DNA of 21,178 nucleotides from positions 1 to 21,178 of the IMG/VR virus record IMGVR_UViG_3300048591_000173, one strand, 5' to 3'. This DNA is from a virus. Below the pieces are notes generated by a model, which was given only the letters and a program-made list of their open reading frames with translations, was not told where the DNA came from and made no database searches. This document shows, one piece after another, positions 11,758-20,447 of this stretch. How positions within the stretch are numbered: the stretch's first letter is position 1; each line of letters opens with the position of its first letter. The position numbers and the translations under genes are program-made.

Positions 11758-14700
11758 ATGGCCGCACTTGGCAGACTGGCGATTGCTGTTGAAGCTGACA
11801 TCGCCAAGTTCACCACGGACATGGGCAAGGCGGAGCGCGTCGCCAAGCGCACCGCCGGGGAGATGGAGCGCAGCCTTAACCGGGCCTTCGCTGCCATCGG
11901 CGTTGCGGCTGGTGCCGCTGCGCTTGCCATCGGTGCCGCGGTTCGGTCGTCGATCAACGCGGCCGACGAGATGGGCAAGATGGCCCAGAAGATCGGCGTG
12001 TCGGTCGAGGCGCTTTCTGGCCTGAAGTTCGCGGCCAGTCAGGCCGGCGTGTCGTTCGAGCAATTGCAGACCGGCCTGACCCGCTTGGCGCGAGGCGCTG
12101 CGGATGCGGCCGGCGGGCTCAAGGCGCAGCAGGCGGTGTTCCAGGCGCTGGGTATCAGCGTCACGGATGCGGCTGGACGGCTGCGGTCCACCGAGGACCT
12201 GTTCGCGGACGTGGCCGAGGCCATGTCGAAGATGGAGGACAGTGCCGGCAAGACGGCGATTGCGACGCGGATCTTCGGCCGAGCCGGCGCCGACCTGATC
12301 CCGCTGCTGAATTCTGGCCGCTCGGGCTTGGCTGCCTTTTCGGAGGAAGCCCGCCAGCTTGGGCTGGTCATGTCCGGCGCCACGACCAAGGCGGCCGAGA
12401 CGTTCAACGACAACATCGAAAAGCTGCAACTCTCCGTCGGCGCGATTGCCTACACGCTCGCGCAAGAGTTCCTGCCGACCCTGGTCGAGGTGACCAACGG
12501 GCTGGTAGCTTGGGTCAAGCAGCTGCGCGAGTCGGGCGCGATGGACCGGTTCATTGCAGGCGTCCGTGCGTTCCTTGCGATCCTCGACGAGCTTGCGATC
12601 TTCATCGCCACAAAAATGGTCGCCGGTGCGCTGCTGAGCTTTGCGGGCGCCATCGGCGGACTGACCAAGGCAATGGGCGCGGCCCGAGTGGCCACGACAG
12701 CATGGGGCGCCGTCATGGCGTTCCTGGCCGGCCCGATGGGTCTCGTCGCTGGAGCCGTTGGCCTTCTGGTTGTTGGCCTGTACAGCTGGGGCAGCGCAAG
12801 CGACGAAGCGACCGAGGCCAACAACCTGCTGAAGGAGTCGACCGACCGCCTTGCCGGGGCCACGGGTGCCGGGATCAAGCCGGCCATCGAGGCGGCGAAG
12901 GCGAACCGGGAGATGGCGGCGGCTGCATTGGATGCGGCCCGGGCTGACCTTGCGGCTGCTGAGGCTGCTGCGGCCCGCTACCGGTCCGTCCCCAGCGGCG
13001 GCCTGTCGAACGACGGCATGGGCGGCCGGGCGGCCTCTGGCGCCGTTGGCTTCATGGCGGGCGTGAACGAGCTTGAGGCATCCGGCCTGCGCGACCGAAT
13101 CGAGGCCCTGTCAAAGAGCTTCGTCACGCACGAGCAGGCGGTCAAGGCCGCACAGGATCGGCTGAAGGACTTCTCGCAGGCGGCCACCAACACGGTCGCG
13201 CCGGTCATCGACCTGACGGACTCGTCTGGCAAGGCCGCGGAGGAAATGGCCCGGCTGCGCGAGCAGGCCGAGGCGTTCGCCAACCAGACGATCATGGCGA
13301 TGACGCAGCAGTTCGAACCGCTGTTGGCGATCCAGCTTCAGTACGAGCAAAGCCTGCGCAACCTGCTGCCGCTGTTGGACGGGACCGCCGAGGGCGAGCG
13401 CCTGTACGCAGAGGCCCTGTCCGCCGTCGTTCGAATGAAGGACGCGGACGTTGACGCCACCCGCAAGCAGATCGCAGAGACCAAGCGGCAGCAGAACGTG
13501 GTCGGCCTGTTGGCCGCGGCCTATGCCGAGGAAGCGATGGTCATGCGGATGAGCGCCCGCGCGGCGTTCGTCTATGCCGAGACCCAGCGGGCCATCGGCG
13601 ATGCGTTGGCTGCGAACAAGCCTCTGCTGTCGGACCAGATCGAGCAGATCGGCCAGATGGCCGGCGCGATGTACGACTCGCGGGAGTCGTTCGAGCAGGT
13701 GAACGAGCTGCTTGAGGAATTCGGCGGCGACGGCTCGGAAAGTCCGATCCTGAAGCTGATCGACGATATGTCGACCATGCAGGACGAGCTGGCCAAGGTG
13801 TCCGACGCGATGGGCGATGCGTTCGACCCCGCCCGGGCCGACGCCCTGCGTGACGCCATCGGGCGGATGAGCACCAGCTTGAAGGTCGAGACGATTGGCG
13901 GCTACAAGGCGCTGCTCGGGGCGGCTCAGTCCTTCACGAAGGAAGGCAGCAAGGGCTTCAAGGCGATGGAGGCCGGCATGGCCGCGCTGTCCATCGTGCA
14001 GGACATCATCGCGCTGAAGGCTGGCGTGTCCGCGGTCCTGACTCAGGGCCAGGGTGACCCGTACACCGCATGGGGCCGCATGGCCGCTATGGCTGCGGCG
14101 GTCGCTCCGTATCTTGCCAGCATCGGCGTCACCCTGTCGGGCTTCGCTGGCGGCGGTGGGGGTGGCGGCAGCACGCTCGCCCCGGATCGCCAGGCGGCGC
14201 AGGGCACCGGCACTGTGCTGGGGGACGCGGACGCCAAGTCCGAGTCCATCGCCAACGCCATCCAGATCACCGCCGACGCGACGAGCAAGCTGGTCGGGAT
14301 CAACCGCGGGATGCTGAGTGCCCTGCGGGCGATGCAGACGGGCATCAGCGGCGCCGCTGCCGGCATCTCGCGCATGGAATTCGGCGAGATCAACCTGGAT
14401 GAAGCCGCATTCGCCAACGCCTTCGGGCCGCTGTGGACGATTGGCGGCGCGTTGCTGGGCAGCATCTTCGGCGGCGCGCAGGAGCTTGTCGACCAAGGTC
14501 TCATCATCCGCGGCGGATCGTTCGGCGCAGTGTCCTCGAACCCGAGAGCGAGTAGCTACCAGACGGTCGAGACGGACGGCGGATGGTTCGGCAGCGATGA
14601 CATTGACGACCGGCTCGAAGCGTTGGGCGCTGGGGCGATCAGCCAGATTCGACTGATCTTGACCGCCATTGGCGACGCGGTGCGCGAGGGTGCGATTGCG

Positions 14701-17031
14701 ATTGGCCTGGACGCCGAGGAAGTCACGGCCGCCATCGAGGCATACCGGCTTGAGGAAATCCGGATCAGCACCATGGACCTCACCGGCGAAGAGGCGCAGG
14801 CCGAGCTTGAGGCCGTGTTCAGCCAGATCTTCGACGGCCTCGCCGAGCATGTCGTGCCGTTCATCGGCCAGTTCCAGCAGGTCGGCGAGGGCTTGGGCGA
14901 GACCCTGGTCCGCGTTGCGACCAGCGTTCAGGTCGTCCAAGAGGCCATGCGCTACCTCGGCCTTGCGATTGACGAGACCGACCCGGAGCGGTTCGCGCAG
15001 ATCAGCGTCGGGTTGATCGAGATGGCTGGCGGGATCGAGGAATTCATCAACGGGATGATGGCGTTCGCAGACGCCTTTGCGCCGGATGACTTTCAGTTCT
15101 TGGCGGCACAGAGCGCCCTGCGAGACGCCTTCACTGAGGCCGGCCTGAAGATCCCGGCAACCCGGGACGCCATGTGGGAGCTGATGCAGTCCCTGGACGC
15201 GACGACCGAGGCCGGCCAGGCGCAGATCGCCATGCTGCTGTCCATTACGGACTCGGCGGACGCCTACTACACCGAGCTGGAACGTCAGGCGGACGCGGCC
15301 GACAAGGCTGCCGGCGCCCTGCGGGACCTGAACCAGCTGCTGTACGACCTGTCGTTCGACGGGTTCTCGGGTCCGGTCCAGTCCGTCATCGACCTGAACA
15401 ACCAGTACCAGCAGCACATCCAGACCATCCACGACCTTGCTGCGGCAGCAGGCCGGGCGAAGGTGTCGCAGCTTGAGCTTGGCATCGCGACCGCGTGGTA
15501 TCAGCGGCAGCTGCGGGCGCTGGCCGCTGAGATGCGGCAGGCCGCCTTGGGCATTGCCGCGCAGCTGGGCTACATCGCCGAGCAGGAGTCTGCCGGCGGC
15601 ATGTACGGCACCGAGCTTGGCGGCATCCGCGAGGTAGAGGCGGCCGTCGAGGACCGCTACGCCCGCGAGCTGCAGCTGCTGGCCCAGCTGGATCAGTACG
15701 TCCGCGGGCTTGGCATCTCCGCCCTGTCGCCCCTGACCCCCACGGAGCGCCTGGGCGAGGCTCAGCAGGAGTACGAGCGCATCCTGGCCTTGGCGCAGGG
15801 CGGCGACCTTGATGCGCTGTCGCAGCTGCAGGCGGCGGCTGACGCCTACCTGCGGGAGGCTCAGTCCTACTTCGGCGGCGTCGGTGCCTACGAGGGCATT
15901 TTCGACGGCGTTCGTGACGCGCTTCGCGGGCTGGTCGACCGCGGCCCCCTGTCGGAGGAATTGGCCCCGCAGCCGGTCTACGGCGGCCCGGTCACGGTCG
16001 AGCCCGGAGCAGGCTGGGCCGAGCAGAACGCCATCGAGCGCGCGTTGCTGGCCCAACAGCTGGTCGACTACATCGGCGCCCTTGCGCTGGCGATGGGCCA
16101 GACCTCGCTGGAAATCATGGAGGAACTTGGCATCCCGCTTGAGCAGCTGGTGGCCGACCTCGGGATCAACCTGCAGAACATCAGCGGTGCCGCGGTAGAA
16201 GCCCTGGCGCAGCTGGCGATGGACCTGGGTCTGCCGCTGGGCGAGCTCGTGGCTGCCCTGGGCCTTGAACTGCCCGATCTGGCCGCAGGTGTCCGCGAGC
16301 TGGCGACCTCGCTCGGGATCGACCTGACGGCCCTTACGGCGGACACGGCGACGGCCCTTGCAGGTCTGGCGACGAGCCTCGGAGTGGACCTGACGGACCT
16401 GACAACGGCGCTGGGGATCGACCTCGGCGCGCTGACCGACGCCAACAGCCCGATCTTCCTGGCCCTGACGGACTTGATCGACCAGCTATCGCCTGACATC
16501 CGCGACGAGCTTGAGGACTTGCTGGCGGCGATTGCCAACGCGACGACCGAGGCCGACGCGAACGCGGCTATCGACGCGGCGGCGGCCTACATAAACAGCC
16601 TGCCCGCTGGCATCCGGAACGCTCTGGCGCCGTACTTCGCAGACGTGTTCCCGGCCGGCGCCCTGACGGACCTGGACTACCTGCAAACCATCAACACCGC
16701 AGCTGGCGAGCAGGTCACCCGCCTCATCAACATCGAAGGCGGCATCAACGACTTGGGCGGCAAGGCGGACGAGTCCAATCGTCTGCTTCGCCTGATCGCT
16801 GGCGAGACCGAGCCGGATGCGATGGCATCCACGCCGGCAGCTGTCTTGGCGCTGATGAACAACGACATGCTCGCCGCGAACGACGAACGGGTTGACGCGA
16901 CGGAGGACCTTGGCCGCAGGATCGACGCCTTGGCCCAGCGGATTGAGCCGCACCTTGCCAGCATCGCCAGGACCAACAGCGACCAGCTGCAGCAGATGAA
17001 GCGGCCGCAGGCCGCAGGTCGCGGCGGATGA
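11758..17031 (+). CDS. Tape measure protein
   Basis: 1757 residues, the largest gene here. It sets tail length, fills the tube lumen and is ejected with DNA. It starts at ATG 11758 behind CGGAGA. The N-terminus VEADIAKFTTDMGKAERVAK and the stretch AADEMGKMAQKIGVSVEALS (68-87) are typical of phage tape measures, as is LFADVAEAMSKM further on. Hydrophobic segments lie at 43-63 and 272-344 and may insert into the host membrane. A Gly-rich turn is at 798-804. The middle is a long run of Ala/Glu/Gln-rich helices. Residues 1457-1562 carry a leucine-rich LG-I-D-L repeat. At about 1.5 angstroms per residue the tail would be roughly 260 nm, long for a siphovirus. The 3' end overlaps the next gene by 4 bases (ATGA). 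Confidence 0.95.
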   Translation: MAALGRLAIAVEADIAKFTTDMGKAERVAKRTAGEMERSLNRAFAAIGVAAGAAALAIGAAVRSSINAADEMGKMAQKIGVSVEALSGLKFAASQAGVSFEQLQTGLTRLARGAADAAGGLKAQQAVFQALGISVTDAAGRLRSTEDLFADVAEAMSKMEDSAGKTAIATRIFGRAGADLIPLLNSGRSGLAAFSEEARQLGLVMSGATTKAAETFNDNIEKLQLSVGAIAYTLAQEFLPTLVEVTNGLVAWVKQLRESGAMDRFIAGVRAFLAILDELAIFIATKMVAGALLSFAGAIGGLTKAMGAARVATTAWGAVMAFLAGPMGLVAGAVGLLVVGLYSWGSASDEATEANNLLKESTDRLAGATGAGIKPAIEAAKANREMAAAALDAARADLAAAEAAAARYRSVPSGGLSNDGMGGRAASGAVGFMAGVNELEASGLRDRIEALSKSFVTHEQAVKAAQDRLKDFSQAATNTVAPVIDLTDSSGKAAEEMARLREQAEAFANQTIMAMTQQFEPLLAIQLQYEQSLRNLLPLLDGTAEGERLYAEALSAVVRMKDADVDATRKQIAETKRQQNVVGLLAAAYAEEAMVMRMSARAAFVYAETQRAIGDALAANKPLLSDQIEQIGQMAGAMYDSRESFEQVNELLEEFGGDGSESPILKLIDDMSTMQDELAKVSDAMGDAFDPARADALRDAIGRMSTSLKVETIGGYKALLGAAQSFTKEGSKGFKAMEAGMAALSIVQDIIALKAGVSAVLTQGQGDPYTAWGRMAAMAAAVAPYLASIGVTLSGFAGGGGGGGSTLAPDRQAAQGTGTVLGDADAKSESIANAIQITADATSKLVGINRGMLSALRAMQTGISGAAAGISRMEFGEINLDEAAFANAFGPLWTIGGALLGSIFGGAQELVDQGLIIRGGSFGAVSSNPRASSYQTVETDGGWFGSDDIDDRLEALGAGAISQIRLILTAIGDAVREGAIAIGLDAEEVTAAIEAYRLEEIRISTMDLTGEEAQAELEAVFSQIFDGLAEHVVPFIGQFQQVGEGLGETLVRVATSVQVVQEAMRYLGLAIDETDPERFAQISVGLIEMAGGIEEFINGMMAFADAFAPDDFQFLAAQSALRDAFTEAGLKIPATRDAMWELMQSLDATTEAGQAQIAMLLSITDSADAYYTELERQADAADKAAGALRDLNQLLYDLSFDGFSGPVQSVIDLNNQYQQHIQTIHDLAAAAGRAKVSQLELGIATAWYQRQLRALAAEMRQAALGIAAQLGYIAEQESAGGMYGTELGGIREVEAAVEDRYARELQLLAQLDQYVRGLGISALSPLTPTERLGEAQQEYERILALAQGGDLDALSQLQAAADAYLREAQSYFGGVGAYEGIFDGVRDALRGLVDRGPLSEELAPQPVYGGPVTVEPGAGWAEQNAIERALLAQQLVDYIGALALAMGQTSLEIMEELGIPLEQLVADLGINLQNISGAAVEALAQLAMDLGLPLGELVAALGLELPDLAAGVRELATSLGIDLTALTADTATALAGLATSLGVDLTDLTTALGIDLGALTDANSPIFLALTDLIDQLSPDIRDELEDLLAAIANATTEADANAAIDAAAAYINSLPAGIRNALAPYFADVFPAGALTDLDYLQTINTAAGEQVTRLINIEGGINDLGGKADESNRLLRLIAGETEPDAMASTPAAVLALMNNDMLAANDERVDATEDLGRRIDALAQRIEPHLASIARTNSDQLQQMKRPQAAGRGG
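16126..16443 (+). repeat. LGIDL-type protein repeats in the tape measure C-terminus
   Basis: Residues 1457-1562 are made of units starting LG[I/L/V]-[D/P/N/E]-L, spaced 11, 22, 11, 18, 22 and 11 residues apart. Examples are LGIPLEQLVAD, LGLPLGELVAA, LGVDLTDLTTA and LGIDLGALTDA. Most spacings are multiples of 11, which suggests a hendecad helical repeat or short helical hairpins. Confidence 0.75.
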
Positions 17032-18956
17032 ACATCATCCTCGGCGCGACCCTCTATCTCGACGGCGGCACGCAGGTCTTTCGGTTCAGCACCGGCACTT
17101 GGTACAGCAAGGCGGCCGACAGCATCGGTGTCGAGCAATGGACCGGCCGGATCGAGTCGGGTTCGGAGCCGACGTTCGGCCTACGGGTTGGGTGCGTGAT
17201 TTGGGGCCAGGACACGACCGAGAGCTTCGGGAACCTGGACCTGATCAACACGGACGGCGCCCTTTCCAATCTGGCGACGATCAACGCGCGCGACTGCGAC
17301 TGCGAGCTTTTCCTGGTCGAGTCGACCGGGACCTATGACGGCCGGTCTGTTGTGGCCCGCTGCATCGTCGACCGGATCGAGCAAGACGCCGACACCGTTC
17401 GGGTGGTCCTGAAGTCCAAGGGCGCGAAGCTGGACCGTTCCTTGCAGCCGCTGACCTTTGCCGACGACACGCCGAACACGGCAATCCGAGGCGCTCCGGT
17501 GCCGGTGCTGCTGGGCCGGTGCTATCAGGCCGAGCCGCAGCTTACCGACCCGAACGAAGCCAGCCCGCCGTCGCTGCTGTACCAGCTGCACGACTCCGGC
17601 GTGGTCGAGATCGAGACGGTGTACTCTGGCGGCTCTGAGGCCAACGGGCCTTTGGACTCCCCGGAACAGTGGGATTACTTCGCCGACCGTTCCGGCTTCG
17701 CCATGTACATCACTCCCGGTGCCCGTGTGACGGTCAACGCCAGCGGGTCGGGGATCATCAGCCCGGACACCCTTTCTGAGGACGGCGAGTTCTTCGATCC
17801 TGGCAAGTGGACCGGAGGCTACCCGGACAACTGGACCGCCGTAGAGGTCGGGGCGAACGTCATCACCGAGTTCCCCGGCGTAGGCGCGCAGTATGTCGCG
17901 CCAGCCCCATCGGCCAAGACGCCCCGCCTGGAATCCGACGCCCTGTTGGTGGATGGCGAGTGGTACTTGGTGCAGGTGAAGGTCGCCAAGCTGACCGAGG
18001 GCAAGTTCGAGGTCGACGTTGGAGGCGATGCGGTCGAGATCAACGCGGCTGGCGAGTTCTTCTACATGATGCGGGCGGTCGGCAACTCGCCGGTCACTCT
18101 GGCGAACGTCGGCGTCTCTGCGCTCGACGGCATCGTGGCGTACGTCTACGCCTACGCCATGGATCTGGCCACGACCGGCCCGACCGTGCTGCAGCTGCTG
18201 AAGCACTGCCTCATGCGGGGCGGCTTCACGGATGCAGAGATCGACGTTACGCAGTGGCAAGCGGCACCGGCCCTGTCGACTTCGATCCAGTACGAGGCCG
18301 GCTACTTCACCCGGTCCGATGTCACTGTCCGGCAGGTCATCGCGCAGCTGTGCGCCTCGGTGACCGGATGGCTGTACGTCGCGCTTGATGGCGAGGTCAA
18401 GGCCGGGGCGATCTACGACCCGACCACTGGCGGGACTCCGGTCCTCACGGTGTCTGCCCTGAACCTTGTCGGGTATCCGGTGTTCGTTCCCGACACCGCC
18501 CCTGGCCTTTCGGACACCTACGCCGCTGCACGCAACTGGTCGCCCTACACCGACGCTGAGCTTGCAGGGATCACCTACGAAGAACAGCAGGTGTTCATGG
18601 CCGACTACCGCGAGAAGCCGCGGGCCGGCGGTCGTCGGGGCGCGCAGTTCGCCCAGCAGTACCGCGACGCCATCGGCCGCAAGCCGGTCGGCACCCTGCT
18701 TTACGACGGCGACGATGCCCTGGTCGAGGTCGAGCGCGTGTGTGCGCTGTACACACGCCTGCGCGGCTTCTGGACCTTAGAGGTCGCCTTCGCCACCCCG
18801 CAGGAAGCCGCAGCCATTGAGCCGGGCGACATCGTTCTCCTTGACGACCCGGTGTTCGGCTTCAAGCCCGCCGGCAGCAAGGCGATTGTCGTCGAGGTCG
18901 AGGGCCGCTTCCGAAACAACGTCACCCGCCTGACCGTCTGGACTGGCGCCCCATAA
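17028..18956 (+). CDS. Tail-tip (distal tail/baseplate) protein with an inserted carbohydrate-binding-like domain
   Basis: 642 residues from ATG 17028 (ATGA overlap). The N-terminal 150 residues fit a tail-protein type seen in proteobacterial phages: LYLDGGTQVFRFSTGTWY, WTGRIESGSEPTFG, then FGNLDLINTDGALSNL, followed by strand pairs such as VVARCIVDRIEQDADTVRVV. PVPVLLGRCYQAEPQLTDP (156-174) begins a second domain. Residues 250-381 look like a jelly-roll carbohydrate-binding module (FFDPGKWTGGYPDNWTAVEV, then YLVQVKVAKLTEGKFEVDVG), inserted before ATTGPTVLQLLKHCLMRGGF. The C-terminal part has LRGFWTLEVAFATPQEAAAI and PGDIVLLDDPVFGF, typical of hub/baseplate strands. Likely a tail-tip structural protein that also touches host glycans. 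Confidence 0.75.
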   Translation: MNIILGATLYLDGGTQVFRFSTGTWYSKAADSIGVEQWTGRIESGSEPTFGLRVGCVIWGQDTTESFGNLDLINTDGALSNLATINARDCDCELFLVESTGTYDGRSVVARCIVDRIEQDADTVRVVLKSKGAKLDRSLQPLTFADDTPNTAIRGAPVPVLLGRCYQAEPQLTDPNEASPPSLLYQLHDSGVVEIETVYSGGSEANGPLDSPEQWDYFADRSGFAMYITPGARVTVNASGSGIISPDTLSEDGEFFDPGKWTGGYPDNWTAVEVGANVITEFPGVGAQYVAPAPSAKTPRLESDALLVDGEWYLVQVKVAKLTEGKFEVDVGGDAVEINAAGEFFYMMRAVGNSPVTLANVGVSALDGIVAYVYAYAMDLATTGPTVLQLLKHCLMRGGFTDAEIDVTQWQAAPALSTSIQYEAGYFTRSDVTVRQVIAQLCASVTGWLYVALDGEVKAGAIYDPTTGGTPVLTVSALNLVGYPVFVPDTAPGLSDTYAAARNWSPYTDAELAGITYEEQQVFMADYREKPRAGGRRGAQFAQQYRDAIGRKPVGTLLYDGDDALVEVERVCALYTRLRGFWTLEVAFATPQEAAAIEPGDIVLLDDPVFGFKPAGSKAIVVEVEGRFRNNVTRLTVWTGAP

Positions 18957-18964
18957 GGACCGAC

Positions 18965-19894
18965 ATGCCTTCTACTGTTCTTGCGTGGCGCAACTGGTGT
19001 ACCGAGTTCGGTACGATTGCAACCGTCGTCGGCAGCTTCGAGGCTGGCGCTCCGGTCACGAACATGCTCACCCCGCGCACGGGCGAGCTTGCCATCGCTA
19101 CGGCGCCCAACATTGCGGTGGGCTTCGATGTCGATTGGGGCGGCTCCGACTCCCCGCTTGTCGGCCGGCCGGTCGACATCATCGCCCTGCTGAACCACAA
19201 TATCCTTGAGCTGCCGACAGCCGGCGCGTTCAATATCGACATTCTCGACGCGGACGGCGGCGGCTACTCGCCTGCCGGCTTCCCGACGCCTGCGTTGTTC
19301 GTGGCCAGCGACGGCACGTTCCAGTCGCACTTGTTCTGGATTCTGCCGGAGGGCACGCTTGGATCGCTGGACCGGACCAAGGTCGTCAAGATCACGGTCG
19401 GGATCGGCTCGGGCGCGATCTGCGGCACTCGGGATGCCTATACCGGCGTCGTCACCGAGGCTCCGTTCCAGGCCGGCGGAATCTGGGCCGGCCCGATCTG
19501 GACCCCGGAGTACGGGACCAAGTTCGAGTCGTTCTCGCAGAGCGTGTCGGAGATCGCCCGCGGTGCTCGGTCCATCGGCGGCCAGTTCTACCCGAACCCG
19601 GAGCCGCGGTTCCGCAAGGGCCAGCTTGAGTTCACCCTGCTGTCTGAGCCGGAGGTCTACTCGACCGCCGTCGCGCAGCCAAGCCTTCAGCAGCTTGCGG
19701 CATGGTGCGCTCGCTCCCGCCCGCTCATCGTCATCCCCACCGACACCGACCCGGACCTGATCTACGCGCAGGGCATCTACGGATACCTTGAGGGCGATCC
19801 CCAATGGAACCTGGTCGATAGCGCCTACTCCGAAGCGGCCGGCGTCAAGGGCCGGTGCTATCGCGGCGGCCTGAGCATCGCCGAGGCGCTGTGA
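18965..19894 (+). CDS. Tail-tip structural protein, unknown subfamily
   Basis: 309 residues from ATG 18965, with AAGGA about 6 bases upstream. Beta-rich with many Gly and Trp: MPSTVLAWRNWCTEFGTIAT, VGFDVDWGGSDSPLVGRPVD, IIALLNHNI, later GGIWAGPIWTPEYGTKFESF and a C-terminal IYGYLEGDPQWNLVDSAY. The segment VDIIALLNHNI (59-69) resembles phage tail proteins with a galactose-binding-like fold in which A-L-x-x-H-N follows a discontinuity motif. No enzyme motif seen. Position between the tail-tip protein and the fibre-like genes makes a virion role likely. It ends in a GTGA overlap with the next gene. Confidence 0.7.
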   Translation: MPSTVLAWRNWCTEFGTIATVVGSFEAGAPVTNMLTPRTGELAIATAPNIAVGFDVDWGGSDSPLVGRPVDIIALLNHNILELPTAGAFNIDILDADGGGYSPAGFPTPALFVASDGTFQSHLFWILPEGTLGSLDRTKVVKITVGIGSGAICGTRDAYTGVVTEAPFQAGGIWAGPIWTPEYGTKFESFSQSVSEIARGARSIGGQFYPNPEPRFRKGQLEFTLLSEPEVYSTAVAQPSLQQLAAWCARSRPLIVIPTDTDPDLIYAQGIYGYLEGDPQWNLVDSAYSEAAGVKGRCYRGGLSIAEAL

Positions 19895-20445
19895 GGCTCC
19901 TTCGCCGCCTGCGCTTGGGCTACGGGTCCAAGGCCGACTCCTACCCGCACGAAAAGCCGCACTCGGCTGGGATCGACTTCCTTGGCCCGGGTGGCGAGGT
20001 CGGCTACTGGCAGTTCAACGGCACCGATTGGGATGTGTTCGTCGGCGGCGTGCAGGTCGGAACGATCCCCGGATCGGGTGGCGGAGGAAGCGCTGGCGGC
20101 ATCGTCGTCGCGCAGGGCAGCAGCGACGGCGCCGGTCCGATCCTGGCCACCAACTCGCCGGCCGAGCTGATCCTTCTGCGGGCCGTAACCCTGTCGTCCG
20201 GCTGGGCCATCCTCTGCAAGCCCTCGGGCAGCATCACCGTGGACCTGCGCTACGACGCATCATTCCCGACCACGCCGGACGCTGGCGACAGCATCACCGG
20301 CTCAAGCGTCCCCGCCATTTCCTCGGGCACCAGCAACACCGGCGCCCTCACTGGCTGGACCACAACCCTCGCAGCCGGCGGCATCCTTCAAGTGGTTGTC
20401 ACGGCCAACACCGGCGTTCGCTGGTTTTGCTTGATGGCTCGATAA
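19891..20445 (+). CDS. Small tail fibre/decoration-like protein
   Basis: 184 residues from GTG 19891 (GTGA overlap with the preceding stop). Residues 1-60 contain a short basic start (MRLLRRLRLGYGSK) and GEVGYWQFNGTDWDVFVGG, a motif of tail proteins that describe short strand repeats. A Gly/Ser linker (GSGGGGSAGG) follows. The C-terminal domain has AELILLRAVTLSSGWAILCK, SITVDLRYD, GDSITGSSVPAIS, ALTGWTTTLAAGGILQVVV and TGVRWF. This resembles the recurrent phage domain with D-S-I-T-x-S-x-x-P and L-T-G-W-x-x-x-I-A-x-G-D, often found at the end of tail fibres. It may be a host-contact protein. The next gene starts 2 bases after its stop. Confidence 0.7.
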   Translation: MRLLRRLRLGYGSKADSYPHEKPHSAGIDFLGPGGEVGYWQFNGTDWDVFVGGVQVGTIPGSGGGGSAGGIVVAQGSSDGAGPILATNSPAELILLRAVTLSSGWAILCKPSGSITVDLRYDASFPTTPDAGDSITGSSVPAISSGTSNTGALTGWTTTLAAGGILQVVVTANTGVRWFCLMAR

Positions 20446-20447
20446 CT

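Noticed and set aside
13111-16056. Very long minus-strand open frame (981 codons) inside the tape measure gene
   Set aside because: It is a shadow of GC-rich codon use on the plus strand; its protein has no recognisable domain, is rich in Arg/Leu/Gly/Gln/Asp/Val, and the tape measure is certain.
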